Notes under the pieces: generated by a model
What the model was told of the DNA's origin: nothing
The model's database searches: none
The model's input: the letters and a program-made list of their open reading frames with translations, nothing else
Translations under genes and position numbers: made by a program
Part shown: in pieces, positions 8,971 to 18,283 of the stretch
Layout of the letters: every line of letters starts with the position of its first letter
Position numbering within the stretch: position 1 is the first letter of the stretch
Assembly: GCF_001612635.1 (NCBI RefSeq)
Contig: NZ_BDAV01000009.1
Span: 1 to 64,000 of the forward strand
From: Nocardia africana NBRC 100379
Lineage (GTDB): Bacteria; Actinomycetota; Actinomycetes; Mycobacteriales; Mycobacteriaceae
DNA: 64,000 bases
Direction of reading: 5' to 3'

Positions 8971-9579
8971 ATGATTGCGATAGGTGCCGTCCACCGAGGC
9001 TCGGTTATATCGTCGATCTGCCTCGTCGGCGCTGCTCTCGCAATAGTTCTCGCCGGATGCAACGAACCAGGCCCCTCACTGCCGGATCTCCCCGAAGCCC
9101 TCACCTTCACGGGGCAACTCAGTGGAACGCTGCAACGCGGTCTCAATGTCCACGAAGCCACCGATAGGTTCCCGGGCTCGTCGATGACACGCTGCGCCGA
9201 GTGGACACACAGACCCGATGTCGGCGCAGAATATGATTCGCCGACCGAGCTTTACGATGCCGTCATCGTCGGAACGCTGGGAGAGCAGCCGATTACCGTA
9301 CTGATCGAAGTACGCAAAGACCTCGACGCCTACCAGCACCCCGGAACCCCATCAGACGTCCACGGTGCGGATATCCAACTGATGAAACCGTCTGCCACAT
9401 CTGGTCAATGGCTTGCCGTCAGCCGCGACAGCGCGCGACCAGAAGCAACGATCATCATCGCATCTGACCGTAAATCAGGCACACTGGACGCTTGGTTCGG
9501 CCAACGCGTCGGAACGCTACCGCCACCTGATGAATCTCAGAACACCACACACGTCCACTGCATCTGGCGGTGCGGCTAG
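8971..9579 (+). CDS. putative lipoprotein
   Basis: A 202-residue protein with a lipoprotein signal peptide: ISSICLVGAALAIVLAGC, with the lipobox LAGC placing the lipidated Cys at about residue 30. The mature part is a soluble domain with several Cys (MTRCAEW; HVHCIWRCG at the end) and no membrane segment. The start at 8971 gives a short n-region; an internal start is possible. It follows the DUF6301-like gene by 70 bp and resembles the small orphan lipoproteins common in Nocardia accessory DNA. Confidence 0.7.
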   Translation: MIAIGAVHRGSVISSICLVGAALAIVLAGCNEPGPSLPDLPEALTFTGQLSGTLQRGLNVHEATDRFPGSSMTRCAEWTHRPDVGAEYDSPTELYDAVIVGTLGEQPITVLIEVRKDLDAYQHPGTPSDVHGADIQLMKPSATSGQWLAVSRDSARPEATIIIASDRKSGTLDAWFGQRVGTLPPPDESQNTTHVHCIWRCG

Positions 9580-11188
9580 GTTTCGGCGACGCCACCACCG
9601 CCCGATCCGAACATCAATGAAGCGTGTGTTTCGCCGGATAGCTCCGCAACCAAGCACTGCCCGATCGCTGCGATCAGCTGATATAGACAGACACCAGCAG
9701 GCCAGCAGCTATCACCTGACCTGCACTGCTTTGCTGCATTTCGGCATCGATCACGTCGCCGGCCAACAGATCGGCTGGTTGATAACGGGAATCGAGACCG
9801 GTGTCTCCGGCGACAGCGTGATCCCGGGGGCAGTCGTCAAACTACCGTAGGTGGTGACGACCGCGCCTGCGGGCAATTGGCGCAGTGTGAATGTGACGTT
9901 GTCGGTGGCGACCCCACGAGGGTCGGATAGCGTCGAATCGCATTGCCACCCTGTCGCACTCGCCGCTCCGTGACGGAGGTGGCGTGCGTGGCTCGTTCTC
10001 GCAGCCTTCCACGACGTCGGTTCCGGAATAGTCCCGACACATGCCGCTGCCGCTGATCAAGAACTCTCCGGCTCAATCCCCGTCACCCGAGTTGCCGACG
10101 CGCTGAACACACCATCGCGCGGATCCACCACTCTTCCCGCGGGTTCTACACATCAGCACCACCATCCCACCCGGACCCGCGCAATTGTCACCTGGAATGC
10201 TGTCGAACTCGGCGGCCGGTGGACGTGGTTGCTGCGTCCCGGTGGCGTCCTGCGCCTGGTGCACGGCGTCATGACCGAACCCATCCGCTACCCGCGCACC
10301 CATTTCTGGCACATCCACCACCCAGGTGCTGTGTGCGGCCACCGGCCGCGACGAGGTCCACTGCCTCCTGGGCGGGCAGGAAATTGCCAGCCCGGACCCG
10401 CCGAAGTCGAGCATCCGCGGCAGATTCGGGTGGATCCACGAATAGGACGACGCCCGGTCTACATCACGTAACCGTCGTGCGACTTGCCACCGCAATGTCA
10501 GCGAGTGATTCCCATTTCGACGTTAGTGACGGAAGTCGGCCGGTGGGATTGAAATTGCTCTGTGCCCGCGGTCGCGGCCGGTGGCCCGAGCCTGGCTGAG
10601 GATTACGGCGTCGGCCGCTCCACCACCATCCACCGCGTCATCAGCACCCCTGACAACACGCGATGACCGATATTCGGCCGGTCGACCGCTCGGTGGATCT
10701 TCGCCCTATCAGGCAGTTCGGTGTCAGTCAGGTGCGAGTCCGCACGAAATGTCAGGGTCTCGGCCGCATCAAAATGTCAGTGCACGCGCTGCCGGCGAAC
10801 TCGAGGACATTCAGGCCGCCCGCCGCGCCTACCCGGGCGGTCGGACTTTCTCAGCGCGGCATCGGATTCCGGTCTCCGGAGGATGCCTGGTCGCCCGCGG
10901 ACAGTGCGTCGGCCGGCCAACAGCCACGCCGAGTGTTTTCCAACCCCGGACCGTTCAGCAATTCGCGTATACGGACGCGCGACTAGCCCTGCCTGCGAGA
11001 CATGAAGCTCCGGAACACATCTCGTGAAAGGCCGGATCCGGACGCTGCTGACCAATGACAGACCTACACACTCCGGGGTTCTTGGCCGTTCGGTCAGTGC
11101 AGTGTGCGGCGTGTGCGGGCGCTGGGAGTCGTTGTTGTCGTCGGGGTCGGATACGTTTCTCGCGACAGAGTTGCACGGGAGGACGATC
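9580..11188. other. 1.6-kb stretch with no intact gene; several decayed coding traces
   Basis: No open frame here has a believable product from start to stop. Traces: on the minus strand at about 9737-10060, two frames together read like a secreted Cys-containing protein (GMCRDYSGTDVVEGC.. and ..DNVTFTLRQLPAGAVVTTYG); on the plus strand 10340-10445 reads VLCAATGRDEVHCLLGG and then SSIRGRFGWIHE, a weak echo of the end of a nucleoside-diphosphate kinase; 10562-10666 is a recombinase-type HTH tail (listed separately). The promoter and GGGAGG ribosome-binding site of the next gene lie at its right end. Confidence 0.5.
10562..10666 (+). pseudogene. HTH tail resembling a serine recombinase C-terminus
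   Basis: Reads ..GGPSLAEDYGVGRSTTIHRV and stops 9 codons later. SLAxxYGVxRxTIxR is the helix-turn-helix that ends resolvases and DNA invertases. The catalytic domain is absent. An ordinary HTH protein fragment is the alternative. Confidence 0.35.
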
Positions 11189-12151
11189 ATGACGGCCAAG
11201 GGCTGGGAAAAGCTGCAGGCTGCGATCCCTGAGCTTGTGTTCATCGAGTTCGATGATGATGCCGAACCGATCCAGAAATGGGAGTTCGTCAGGTTGCGCG
11301 ACTGCGGTTCCGGTAGCGAGGTCGTGGTCTACGAGAACGGGAAGTCGGTCGAGATCACGATCGCCGGCCCGGTGGATCCGGATGCTCCGCCCCAGGCGCG
11401 CACGGTGTTGCAGAACGGGGCGATTTGGCCGCGCGGGTCCGCTGACGGCGAACGTTTTGTTGTCGGCTGGAACCCTATGCGCGCCGAAGACAGTTACATC
11501 CAACAGGTGTCGGCTTCGGTCGTCGAGATCATGCGCGATGGGCTGGGAATGGACCTCGAGCGCGTTCGCTACACCGCGGGCGACGAAACCGGATACCAGC
11601 CCGGGCCGTGGGCACTGCGTGACCTGTTGACCGCCGAGCAACCCACCGAGCGCGGCGCGCCCGATCGGTGCACCGACTGGACGGATTTCGCCGAGCGACT
11701 GCAATGGGTATTGAGCACCATGCCTGGCTACGACATCGTGACCGTCGATGCCCCGGCAGTGGTTGATCTGGGCTCGATCCAATTCCATCAGGACAATGGG
11801 AGATTGGAGGCGACCATGATCACATCGGACACCGTCGCTGGGTTCGGTGACCTGGACTTTCGGCTGGGGGCACTGGGCTGGCGGGTAACAGAGGGACCGG
11901 GAGCCCCCTACGTGGAATGGCGGTATGGCCCGTTCTGTTCGTCCGCCGGTTTCATCGACCGTCGCCTTGACCGAATCCCGCACCTCGCGGTCGACACTTT
12001 CCGGACGGTGCACGGCGTCAACAGCCCACAAGACCTCGCTGTCCGCGGCGATGAGCAGACCGTTGTCAACGGCCCCCAGGCTTATATCAGCAGAGAACTC
12101 GGCATCCCCTGTCTCCCCTGGGGAAGTCCCGAGACAGCCGCGACGGTGTAG
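11189..12151 (+). CDS. TY-Chap domain protein
   Basis: A 320-residue protein. The ATG at 11189 follows GGGAGGACGATC, a good ribosome-binding site. The C-terminal half holds a TY-Chap-like module: TDWTDFAERLQWVLSTMPG, a strand segment with IQFHQDNGRLEATM, then FRLGALGWRVTEG. TY-Chap domains were described as putative chaperone-like modules linked to polymorphic toxin systems. The N-terminal half (MTAKGWEKLQAAIPELVFIE..) also resembles a divergent copy of the same fold. It is followed after 3 bp by a lipoprotein gene, so the two form an operon. Confidence 0.7.
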   Translation: MTAKGWEKLQAAIPELVFIEFDDDAEPIQKWEFVRLRDCGSGSEVVVYENGKSVEITIAGPVDPDAPPQARTVLQNGAIWPRGSADGERFVVGWNPMRAEDSYIQQVSASVVEIMRDGLGMDLERVRYTAGDETGYQPGPWALRDLLTAEQPTERGAPDRCTDWTDFAERLQWVLSTMPGYDIVTVDAPAVVDLGSIQFHQDNGRLEATMITSDTVAGFGDLDFRLGALGWRVTEGPGAPYVEWRYGPFCSSAGFIDRRLDRIPHLAVDTFRTVHGVNSPQDLAVRGDEQTVVNGPQAYISRELGIPCLPWGSPETAATV

Positions 12152-12154
12152 GCG

Positions 12155-12805
12155 GTGTATCGCATCCGCCACCAACACGGCGAGGCCGGGATCCGATGCC
12201 GGGCAGTCGCCGTGTTCGCGCTCGCGACCATCCTGGCGCCCACGCTGATTTCGTGCGCACAATCGCATCCCAGAGGAACCGAATCAGTAAGCGGCTCAGG
12301 GTGGATGAAGATGCCCGAGCTCACGTATCTCAACGATTTCCCGGTCGAGCCACAGATGACAGAGCAGATCGCCCAGTCGACGACCGTCGAGCACTTATCC
12401 GAGACGATTCGAGGGCTTCCCGCGGAGTGGACTCTGACCATTGGTGATCACTGGCAGGGCGAGCCATCGAACCATGCGCGGATGCTGGACACGTGCACCT
12501 TCGATAAGGAGGTGCCCCATGCCCCGTATGGACTGTGGATCGACTATCACTTGGACGGCAGCAGCGATCCGCTGGCCGAGTATCTACCGGCTCTACGTTC
12601 GATCTGGAAGTCATTGGGATGGACTCTGACGGAGAACGTGGCAAATCCCGGAGTCCTCAAAGCGACCACGCCTGACCATTTCGCCCTGACAGCCGCCCAA
12701 ACCCCTGGCACCGGTGAAACGATGATCACGACGACATCGCCGTGCTTTCCGGAGACGAATCGCGGTGGCGCCGGCCCGTTGCCGCGTTCCATCCCTCGCT
12801 CATGA
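12155..12805 (+). CDS. putative lipoprotein paired with TY-Chap gene
   Basis: A 216-residue protein starting at GTG 12155, three bases after the stop of the TY-Chap gene. Residues 17-34 form a signal peptide with lipobox LISC (VFALATILAPTLISC), so the protein is probably anchored outside the membrane. The mature domain shows MTEQIAQSTTVEHLSETIRG, CTFDKEVPHAPYG and TSPCFPETN; two Cys could form a disulfide. The layout resembles small mycobacterial LppA-like proteins, but I cannot assign a family. Confidence 0.65.
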   Translation: MYRIRHQHGEAGIRCRAVAVFALATILAPTLISCAQSHPRGTESVSGSGWMKMPELTYLNDFPVEPQMTEQIAQSTTVEHLSETIRGLPAEWTLTIGDHWQGEPSNHARMLDTCTFDKEVPHAPYGLWIDYHLDGSSDPLAEYLPALRSIWKSLGWTLTENVANPGVLKATTPDHFALTAAQTPGTGETMITTTSPCFPETNRGGAGPLPRSIPRS

Positions 12806-12897
12806 TCAGCTGACGGAAATGGACAGCTACAGTGTTCCGGTAGTAATCGCCGAAAAGCCAACGGGCATGGCGTAGCCGCAGGTGGTCATGGTGGCGG

Positions 12898-12983
12898 CTA
12901 CGAGGTTGTGTTGTTGAGGTGTCGCTGGATGGTTGGCGGGTGATGCCGAATTTTGCAGCGATCTGGTCGACGGTGTAACGGCG
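12898..12983 (-). pseudogene. HTH tail of a serine recombinase, frameshifted
   Basis: The minus strand reads RRYTVDQIAAKFGITR and, after a one-base shift, PTIQRHLNNTTS and stop. YTVxxIAxxFGVxRxTIxRHL is the typical C-terminal helix-turn-helix of resolvase/invertase-type recombinases. No catalytic domain is adjacent. Confidence 0.5.
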
Positions 12984-13085
12984 TGGTGTCTTGGCCGTGC
13001 GTGAAATGCTGAGCTGTCTCGACCAGGGCCGCGCACCGCAACCGATCATCCCCTGAATCAGAGTCGGATTCCGGCCGTTACCCCG
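12975..13085 (+). pseudogene. 3' fragment of a copy of the 20911-21384 gene
   Basis: The plus strand reads GVLAVREMLSCLDQGRAPQP and then stop, against ..GVLAVREMLSCLDQDRAPQP at the end of the minus-strand gene at 20911-21384. DNA identity continues through the following bases (ATTCCGGCCGT..CCCCG). The two copies are in opposite orientation, about 8 kb apart. Confidence 0.65.
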
Positions 13086-13257
13086 GTTGCCGCAGTAGTC
13101 ACCTCGTGATGGCTACCAGCGTCGTTCCTCGCCGACGGGGGCGTGCTCGACGATCCAAGCCGGCAGGCTGTTGCGCTGACCGGGGATGTCGTAGTCGCGA
13201 CGGTCAGCGCGCCATGCAGCATTACTGCGCGCTCACGGTGGCCGCCGGTCCCTTTGG

Positions 13258-14166
13258 TCAGCCCACTCCGAGTTTGATACCCATCGCCGATACGTCAGCG
13301 ACCTCGCCGACGAAATGGCTTTCCGCGGTGAGGGAAAGTTGTTGCGGGTCAGTAATTCCCAGCACGTCTCGTAGGGCCGACACGGTCGCGTAGGCCAGGC
13401 TGCGGTATTGGTCGTCCGTCGCCGACGTCGGCAGTTCCCAGAACCAGTTCATCGACCCGAACATCTGATCGGGTTCCAGCCATCCCAGCTGCCGCATCGC
13501 CGCTTCCGCGGCCGGCGTCATCCGGTGGTCTTCGTCCAGCGAGTTGTTGGAGGAGATTTCGCCGTATACCTCGCCGTCGTCGGTGATGGTGAACTGAGCA
13601 TATCCGCCCTCGGGGGCCACCAGCGTCATCCATTCCCCTTCGCGCCAGTGCCTCAAGGTCAGCGCGAGCCGGGCTGCGAAGTCGTTCCAGGTGCTGACCA
13701 TAGCCTCGCCATTGGGGATGAGTTCGCGCGCCGGGCGGCGGCGATCGGGGCGTGCATAGAAGACGCGGTTCCGGTACACGGTGATCCTGTACGTCCATTC
13801 CGGCTCGTCGTAGAACCGGAGATGGCCGAGGTAGACCCAGCCTTCGGGGGTTATTTCGGTGGCGTCCGCGTGGCTGGCGAGCCAGACGAACAGCGGTTCG
13901 AGGCGATCGACGTCCTCGGGCGCTGGTTCCTGCCAAGCCGACAGCAGCCAGCCGCCGTCGTCCAGGGCAGTCAGATCGACGAACAGGACGGGACTATCGG
14001 GATGGTGCGCGCGGAACCGAGGAACGAGATCGACACTATCGGCCAGGTCGACATACCTCGGCGGCTGTGAGCCCAGCCCGAGATACCAACGCAGTTCTGC
14101 GATCTCGGTCTCGGTCATCTCCGCAGTCAAGCGGACAGACAGCTGCATGTGATAGTACGCATTCAC
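13258..14166 (-). CDS. TY-Chap domain protein
   Basis: About 302 residues. The C-terminal module is a clear TY-Chap domain: TWNDFAARLALTLRHWREGE, then GGYAQFTITDDGEVYGEISS, NNSLDEDHRMTPAAEAAMRQ, LGWLEPD and a W-rich terminal segment. The N-terminal 130 residues (YYHMQLSVRLTAEMTETEIA.., ..DLTALDDGGWLLSAWQEP) are a separate domain I do not recognise. I chose the GTG at 14166 because conserved-looking sequence begins VNAYYHM; the ATG at 14148 is the alternative. The open frame extends far upstream through a gene relic (14215-14460), which is not part of the protein. Confidence 0.7.
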   Translation of the reverse strand: MNAYYHMQLSVRLTAEMTETEIAELRWYLGLGSQPPRYVDLADSVDLVPRFRAHHPDSPVLFVDLTALDDGGWLLSAWQEPAPEDVDRLEPLFVWLASHADATEITPEGWVYLGHLRFYDEPEWTYRITVYRNRVFYARPDRRRPARELIPNGEAMVSTWNDFAARLALTLRHWREGEWMTLVAPEGGYAQFTITDDGEVYGEISSNNSLDEDHRMTPAAEAAMRQLGWLEPDQMFGSMNWFWELPTSATDDQYRSLAYATVSALRDVLGITDPQQLSLTAESHFVGEVADVSAMGIKLGVG

Positions 14167-14214
14167 CACGGGCGTCACACTATTAGCCGAGTACGACAGC
14201 ACGCCGGTGATCCT

Positions 14215-14460
14215 CGGATTGTCGGGGGACGACCGCGAAGCCATCGCCCTTGGACGGAGTTGGTCGAATACCCTTGCCCGCCAAACCTTCGGCAGCTGAC
14301 GGTGGTTCGGATGTCCAGGGTGAGACACTCGCGGCTGTGAACGGTGGCCAGCGCCTGCACATAGGGTTTCGAGGTTGTCCACCAGGTGGTAGCGCTGGAC
14401 AGCCGACACTGTCACCACCGGGCCACCAACTTCCTCGATGAAATCCCACCACGTTCGCGT
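14215..14460 (-). pseudogene. decayed copy of the PEGA/DUF2846-like gene (3' part)
   Basis: The minus strand reads VVTVSAVQRYHLVDNLE, then in another frame VQALATVHSRECLTLDI and in a third EPPSAAEGLAGKGI. This matches, in order, VTVSAGQRCYLVNTPKP, LRALATVHSREFLTLDL and EPPSAAEDIPREGI in the intact gene at 17671-18117. Two frame changes and loss of the stop mark it as a relic. Confidence 0.65.
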
Positions 14461-14497
14461 AGCAATGTTGTCGGCGGCTTGCTCTAGCTTTCGGTGC

Positions 14498-15406
14498 GTG
14501 TCTGTAAGCGTCGACCTCCGTTTTAGGATCAGATTCCGCGGTGATGAGGAAGTTGCACGGGCTGTGCAAGCGGTAGTCGATGCGGTATCGCGTGACGAGG
14601 GCATTGTGGACGAGGTGCCTGCATGGTGCGAGGTGGCCGACGACGGAATGTTCGTGGTGGGTGGGGAAACGGATCAGCCCCTGATCACGATCGGCTGGTG
14701 GGAGTGGGGCCCCTGGTTCGAAGCGCATATCCAGCACTCGGTCGCCGAACTGGTACCCGACGCGCAAGTTTCGTTCGATTGGGAAGTACTGGACGAGGAC
14801 AGCTGGGAAGCGCCTGACCGGATCGAGAAACACGGACGGAGACTCCCACCCGTGCCTGCTGCCCCACTGGCCGTTTGGCAGGATCTCGCGGAACGTTTGG
14901 CCCGGGTGTTGGCTGATATGCCCGCTGACGCCTACCTGATCCTCGAGGCGGCCGGGAACAGATACACCCAAATTGTCACCGCGCCCGGCGAAATGTATTG
15001 CGAGGCAGTATCCAATCACTACCTGGACCCGCCGTACCGGATGTCCGCGGAACAGGAAGCCGGCATGCGCGCCCGTGGCTGGTCGGAACCGCCGAACATC
15101 GGCGCGGCGAATTGGGCAAAGGCCCTCAACCTGCCTTTGTCCTGCGACGACTACACCAACGTGGCCGACGCTGTCATCCACGCCCTGTCGACAACCCTGT
15201 CCGTCCCCGCCCCTACCGATCTGCAAGTCCAAGCCTGGCGAGAAGGCCTCTCCCAAGTCTTCCCGGTCGAAGCGCTGAGCCTGACCCGAGTACCCCGGCC
15301 CTACGAATCGATCCGACTCGCTCGCATGCCACGAACGAAGCAGCCCAGGCTGGTCGGTGTCGCGCGAAGGTTCTGGCGTCGCGCCCGGATCCGACGCACG
15401 CCGTAG
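14498..15406 (+). CDS. TY-Chap domain protein
   Basis: A 302-residue protein from the GTG at 14498 (VSVSVDLRFRIRFRGDEEVA..). The N-terminal domain ends around FDWEVLDEDSWEAPDRIEKH. The TY-Chap module follows from about residue 125: VWQDLAERLARVLADMPADA, then YTQIVTAPGEMYCEAVSNHY, MSAEQEAGMRARGWSEP and a terminal helix with DVADAVIHAL-like sequence. The C-terminal 40 residues are very basic (RRFWRRARIRRTP), perhaps for nucleic-acid or membrane contact. Divergently oriented to the other TY-Chap gene at 13258, with a relic gene between them. An upstream ATG at 14465 would add 11 residues. Confidence 0.7.
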   Translation: MSVSVDLRFRIRFRGDEEVARAVQAVVDAVSRDEGIVDEVPAWCEVADDGMFVVGGETDQPLITIGWWEWGPWFEAHIQHSVAELVPDAQVSFDWEVLDEDSWEAPDRIEKHGRRLPPVPAAPLAVWQDLAERLARVLADMPADAYLILEAAGNRYTQIVTAPGEMYCEAVSNHYLDPPYRMSAEQEAGMRARGWSEPPNIGAANWAKALNLPLSCDDYTNVADAVIHALSTTLSVPAPTDLQVQAWREGLSQVFPVEALSLTRVPRPYESIRLARMPRTKQPRLVGVARRFWRRARIRRTP

Positions 15407-15568
15407 CCGCTACCGGAATAGTCGCTATTGCATAGATGAATGGCAACTGTGACTCGATCATGCCGCAATCGTTTGCAGGAACAGTGAAGCGTTACCGTCC
15501 GCGTGGGCGGGTGAGCATCGACCTGATCTGATCGGCGCTGACTTTGGTGCGCTGCTGTGGGTTGTCGA

Positions 15569-16267
15569 TCATGAATTGGATCGTGGCCAGTAGCGCATTG
15601 GGCTCGACCGTCCACCGGCAGGAAGAGGCCACTGGTCACCAGTGGGACGAACCTCATTCGACAACAGCCGCGCACTGGAACGCTCGACCACGGCTGTCGC
15701 CGGGCAGGTCACACTGACAACCGGGACCGCTGCGCGACCTGGGCCAGCGCCGAACGCCGCACCGGTGACCTCGCACCACGCGAACTCACGGTCATATCCC
15801 TGCACCGGACACACCACCCGCAGAGTGTCCGGACCGAAGGTCATCCGGTTCAAGCACAGCGAAAGACACAGGCCCACAACGGTTATGCCGAAACACAGGG
15901 CCACCAGCCCGACACCGAGGAACCCCGCAGGAACCAGCCCTGCAATCGCCCCGCCGGCCAGCGCCGCCCCGTACAGCGACACAACAAGAAACAGCAGAGT
16001 CGGCGCATGGGAGTAAGGGCGCCAGCCAAGCACCGCCACACCGTCGACGATCCTCACCGCCGGTCTTCTCGGTGTTCGGCTGGACGCCAGAAACATCAGG
16101 CCATTGATCCCCACGGCGACGTGTAGGAGGAGTGGCGGTCCGGGAACTGCGGCCAGAACAAGTACGCACGTGCCGAGCAACACATACCCACCCCCGCTCG
16201 AGCGGGGCCAGTGTTCGCCCCAGCGGTATTCCGCCGGTCTGCCGTCGGTCTGCGCCACGACAGCCAT
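15569..16267 (-). CDS. PH-domain-like membrane protein, probably frameshifted at the C-terminus
   Basis: From the ATG at 16267 (MAVVAQTDGRPAEYRWGEHW..) the protein has two pairs of hydrophobic segments: GGYVLLGTCVLVLAAVPG with LLLHVAVGINGLMFLAS, and TLLFLVVSLYGAALAGGAI with GVGLVALCFGITVVGLCL. A bacterial PH-like domain follows (TFGPDTLRVVCPVQGYDREF, AWCEVTGAAFG). The open frame ends at 15569 in poor sequence, whereas another frame gives a natural ending, VEPNALLATIQFMIDNPQQR to ..RSMLTRPRGR, with a stop at 15492. I infer an indel near 15620-15650 and an original end at 15492. Confidence 0.6.
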   Translation of the reverse strand: MAVVAQTDGRPAEYRWGEHWPRSSGGGYVLLGTCVLVLAAVPGPPLLLHVAVGINGLMFLASSRTPRRPAVRIVDGVAVLGWRPYSHAPTLLFLVVSLYGAALAGGAIAGLVPAGFLGVGLVALCFGITVVGLCLSLCLNRMTFGPDTLRVVCPVQGYDREFAWCEVTGAAFGAGPGRAAVPVVSVTCPATAVVERSSARLLSNEVRPTGDQWPLPAGGRSSPMRYWPRSNS

Positions 16268-16607
16268 TATCATCGGCTGATCCGACCTTGTTTGCTGCTC
16301 TCCTTGTGTGGCTCGGGGCTAGAGGCGATGGCCAAAGCTGATTCTTGTGATGATCCCTTGCAGTGCACGGCTTTCCAGGTCCGCTAGGGACCAGGTCCAC
16401 TCGAAATCCGCTGCGGCCCCGAGCCATCCGGTCCGCGCCATCCTAATCGACACGCACGACGGGATTACCGCCTTTGCGGAACCGGCGTGCGCGAACGTAT
16501 TCCCGCCGAGAGATGTCCGACGAATTTACGTTATCGATCCACGGCAGGGTGCCAGGAGGGGCCTTACTCTGCGATCTTTGCAGGGGCCCGATACTACGGT
16601 TGCCTCC
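16268..16607. other. 340-bp divergent intergenic region
   Basis: It lies between the leftward PH-domain gene and the rightward ankyrin-like gene. I see no coding sequence, strong hairpin or clear -35/-10 pair. The open frame of the ankyrin gene extends through it from 16347, but composition before 16600 does not look protein-like. Confidence 0.4.
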
Positions 16608-17378
16608 GTGAGGGTTGATGAAGATTTTCCCGAGGAGTGGGGCCGGACTCTCGTCGGTGAGGTCGAAACAGACAGCGATGGCGAGTGGTTTTTCTCGGAT
16701 TGGTATGCGGTGGTGTTCCCGGGAGAGACGGTGGTGTACCCGGGCGAGACCTGGGGCGGCGTTGGGCGCCACCACAGGCAGGGATCGATTGCTCCGGACA
16801 CCGTGGTGATTGCCTTCGGTGGGACGGTGGTGGCGCTTGCCGATACCGGCCACCTCCACCTTCTCAACCTCTATGTACACGACACCGAGTACTACCAGTT
16901 CGTGCGGTTGCGGCAAGTTCTCGATCCACGGCGGTGGGACGACATACCGTGGGCGCCGTTGCGGCCGGGGCAGTTACTTCACGCGTGGGACAAGTTCCAC
17001 GGCCTCGACTACTTTCGTCTGCCGGGACGACCGCCGGTCGCCTACGGATACGCCGATCCCAGTCTGCCGGGGCTACCGGCCGCGATGAGCTACGGCGGGG
17101 ACTGGTACGACCTGACCGCACAAGCCAACCAGGAGTACCCGACAGGTCTGCCGGCGGAGCCGGTCCAGGCATCCACGGCCAGGCTGTTGCGCGCGATCCA
17201 CGAGAACGATTTCGCCACTGTCCTCGAACAACTCGATGCCGGTGCCGATCCCAACGCCGGTGAGGCCCCTGGTGGCGTCCACCTCAGCTTCTGCGAACCC
17301 CGTGCACCGACAGCTGTGGGAAACGCGTACTCACCCGAGATCGCCACCGCGCTGCGGAACGCAGGCGCCGTAGGTTGA
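16608..17378 (+). CDS. ankyrin-repeat-like protein
   Basis: A 256-residue protein from the GTG at 16608 (VRVDEDFPEEWGRTLVGEVE..). The first 180 residues are a soluble domain rich in Trp/Tyr (EWFFSDWYAVVFPGETVVYP). The C-terminus carries one ankyrin-type repeat: TARLLRAIHENDFATVLEQL, DAGADPN, then ATALRNAGA as the start of the next helix pair. Ankyrin repeats mediate protein contacts. A single repeat suggests a short capping module. It stands alone between genes of the orphan/immunity-like array. No secretion signal is visible. Confidence 0.65.
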   Translation: MRVDEDFPEEWGRTLVGEVETDSDGEWFFSDWYAVVFPGETVVYPGETWGGVGRHHRQGSIAPDTVVIAFGGTVVALADTGHLHLLNLYVHDTEYYQFVRLRQVLDPRRWDDIPWAPLRPGQLLHAWDKFHGLDYFRLPGRPPVAYGYADPSLPGLPAAMSYGGDWYDLTAQANQEYPTGLPAEPVQASTARLLRAIHENDFATVLEQLDAGADPNAGEAPGGVHLSFCEPRAPTAVGNAYSPEIATALRNAGAVG

Positions 17379-17670
17379 ACACCCGGGCTCCGATCAGCAC
17401 GCCAACCTCGGATTCCGGTGTCGTTTCGTCCGGTCAGTGCACAGCAGCGGCAAAACAGGATGTTCGCTAGACCGATTCGGCCTGTCGTATCGAGCGGGTG
17501 TCAGGGATCGGACGCGGCTGTCCGTGGCCAGCTCGTAGCGGGGAGGTCGGTCAGGTGCTCGGCTGGGTAGGGGCCGCCGCTGTGGCATTCGATGTGCGCG
17601 GTAGGCGCATATCGTGAGTCGATCACCGTCCTGGACCGGATCGGTGTGTGAAGGGTGAGCGGGGTAGCTG

Positions 17671-18117
17671 GTGGTGCTGGCGAAGTGTCTTCCATGGCGG
17701 CATGGCGCGGGGCGGGTGATCAAGCGGTCGTTGATCTACTCGGCGGCCGATCCTGCGCTGCTGGCGCAGGATCGGGCGACGATCGTGGTGCACCGCACAC
17801 GTAGTGGGTGGCAGATGCGATACAACGCCTACGGCGTTGTGGTGGACGGCCACGAGGTGGCGAAGCTGCGCAGAGGCAGGACCGTCGAGGTGTCGGTGCT
17901 TCCGGGTACGCACCGGGTCGAGTTGACCGTCAACTGGTCGGTGGCCAGTCCCAGCCGCCGAGTGACGGTGTCGGCGGGCCAGCGCTGCTACCTGGTGAAC
18001 ACTCCGAAACCCTATCTGCGGGCGCTGGCGACCGTCCACAGCCGCGAGTTCCTCACCCTGGACCTTGTGCCCGAACCACCGTCAGCGGCCGAAGACATAC
18101 CGCGCGAGGGCATTTGA
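17671..18117 (+). CDS. PEGA/DUF2846-like beta-sandwich protein
   Basis: A 148-residue protein; GTG at 17671 is used, with GTG 17716 (VIKRSLIYSAADPALL..) a plausible alternative. The core reads IVVHRTRSGWQMRYNAYGVV, VDGHEVAKLRRGRTVEVSVL, PGTHRVELTVNW..S, VTVSAGQRCYLVNT. A V.vDG..v..l..G....v.v.PG.H.v......s..v.v.aGq.yyl pattern is that of PEGA or DUF2846-type domains, small beta-sandwiches that package an exposed loop. No membrane helix is seen. It is the intact member of a family with three decayed tails elsewhere in the window (7935, 14215, 19826). Confidence 0.65.
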   Translation: MVLAKCLPWRHGAGRVIKRSLIYSAADPALLAQDRATIVVHRTRSGWQMRYNAYGVVVDGHEVAKLRRGRTVEVSVLPGTHRVELTVNWSVASPSRRVTVSAGQRCYLVNTPKPYLRALATVHSREFLTLDLVPEPPSAAEDIPREGI

Positions 18118-18283
18118 CCAACATCACCTGAGCGCGGTCACTCTCCCAACCATCTGGCAACGACCGACCCGCGGCCGCCGGCGCGTGTAGGGCTCTGTCA
18201 GGTTGAATCTGCGGCTTCGCAGAACCAAGAATGCGGAGCCACCTCAAGCCGCACTCCCGGCCACAGAAGTGCGCCAGACGGGG

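Noticed and set aside
10340..10445. Nucleoside-diphosphate kinase C-terminus
   Set aside because: The resemblance (SSIRGRFG.. and a preceding ATGxxxV..LLGG) is about 35 residues, lacks the catalytic His region and has a stop close upstream. Too weak to call.
12726..13049. A 107-residue minus-strand gene
   Set aside because: Its left half is antisense to the lipoprotein end, its middle is a frameshifted HTH relic and its right half is antisense to a gene fragment.
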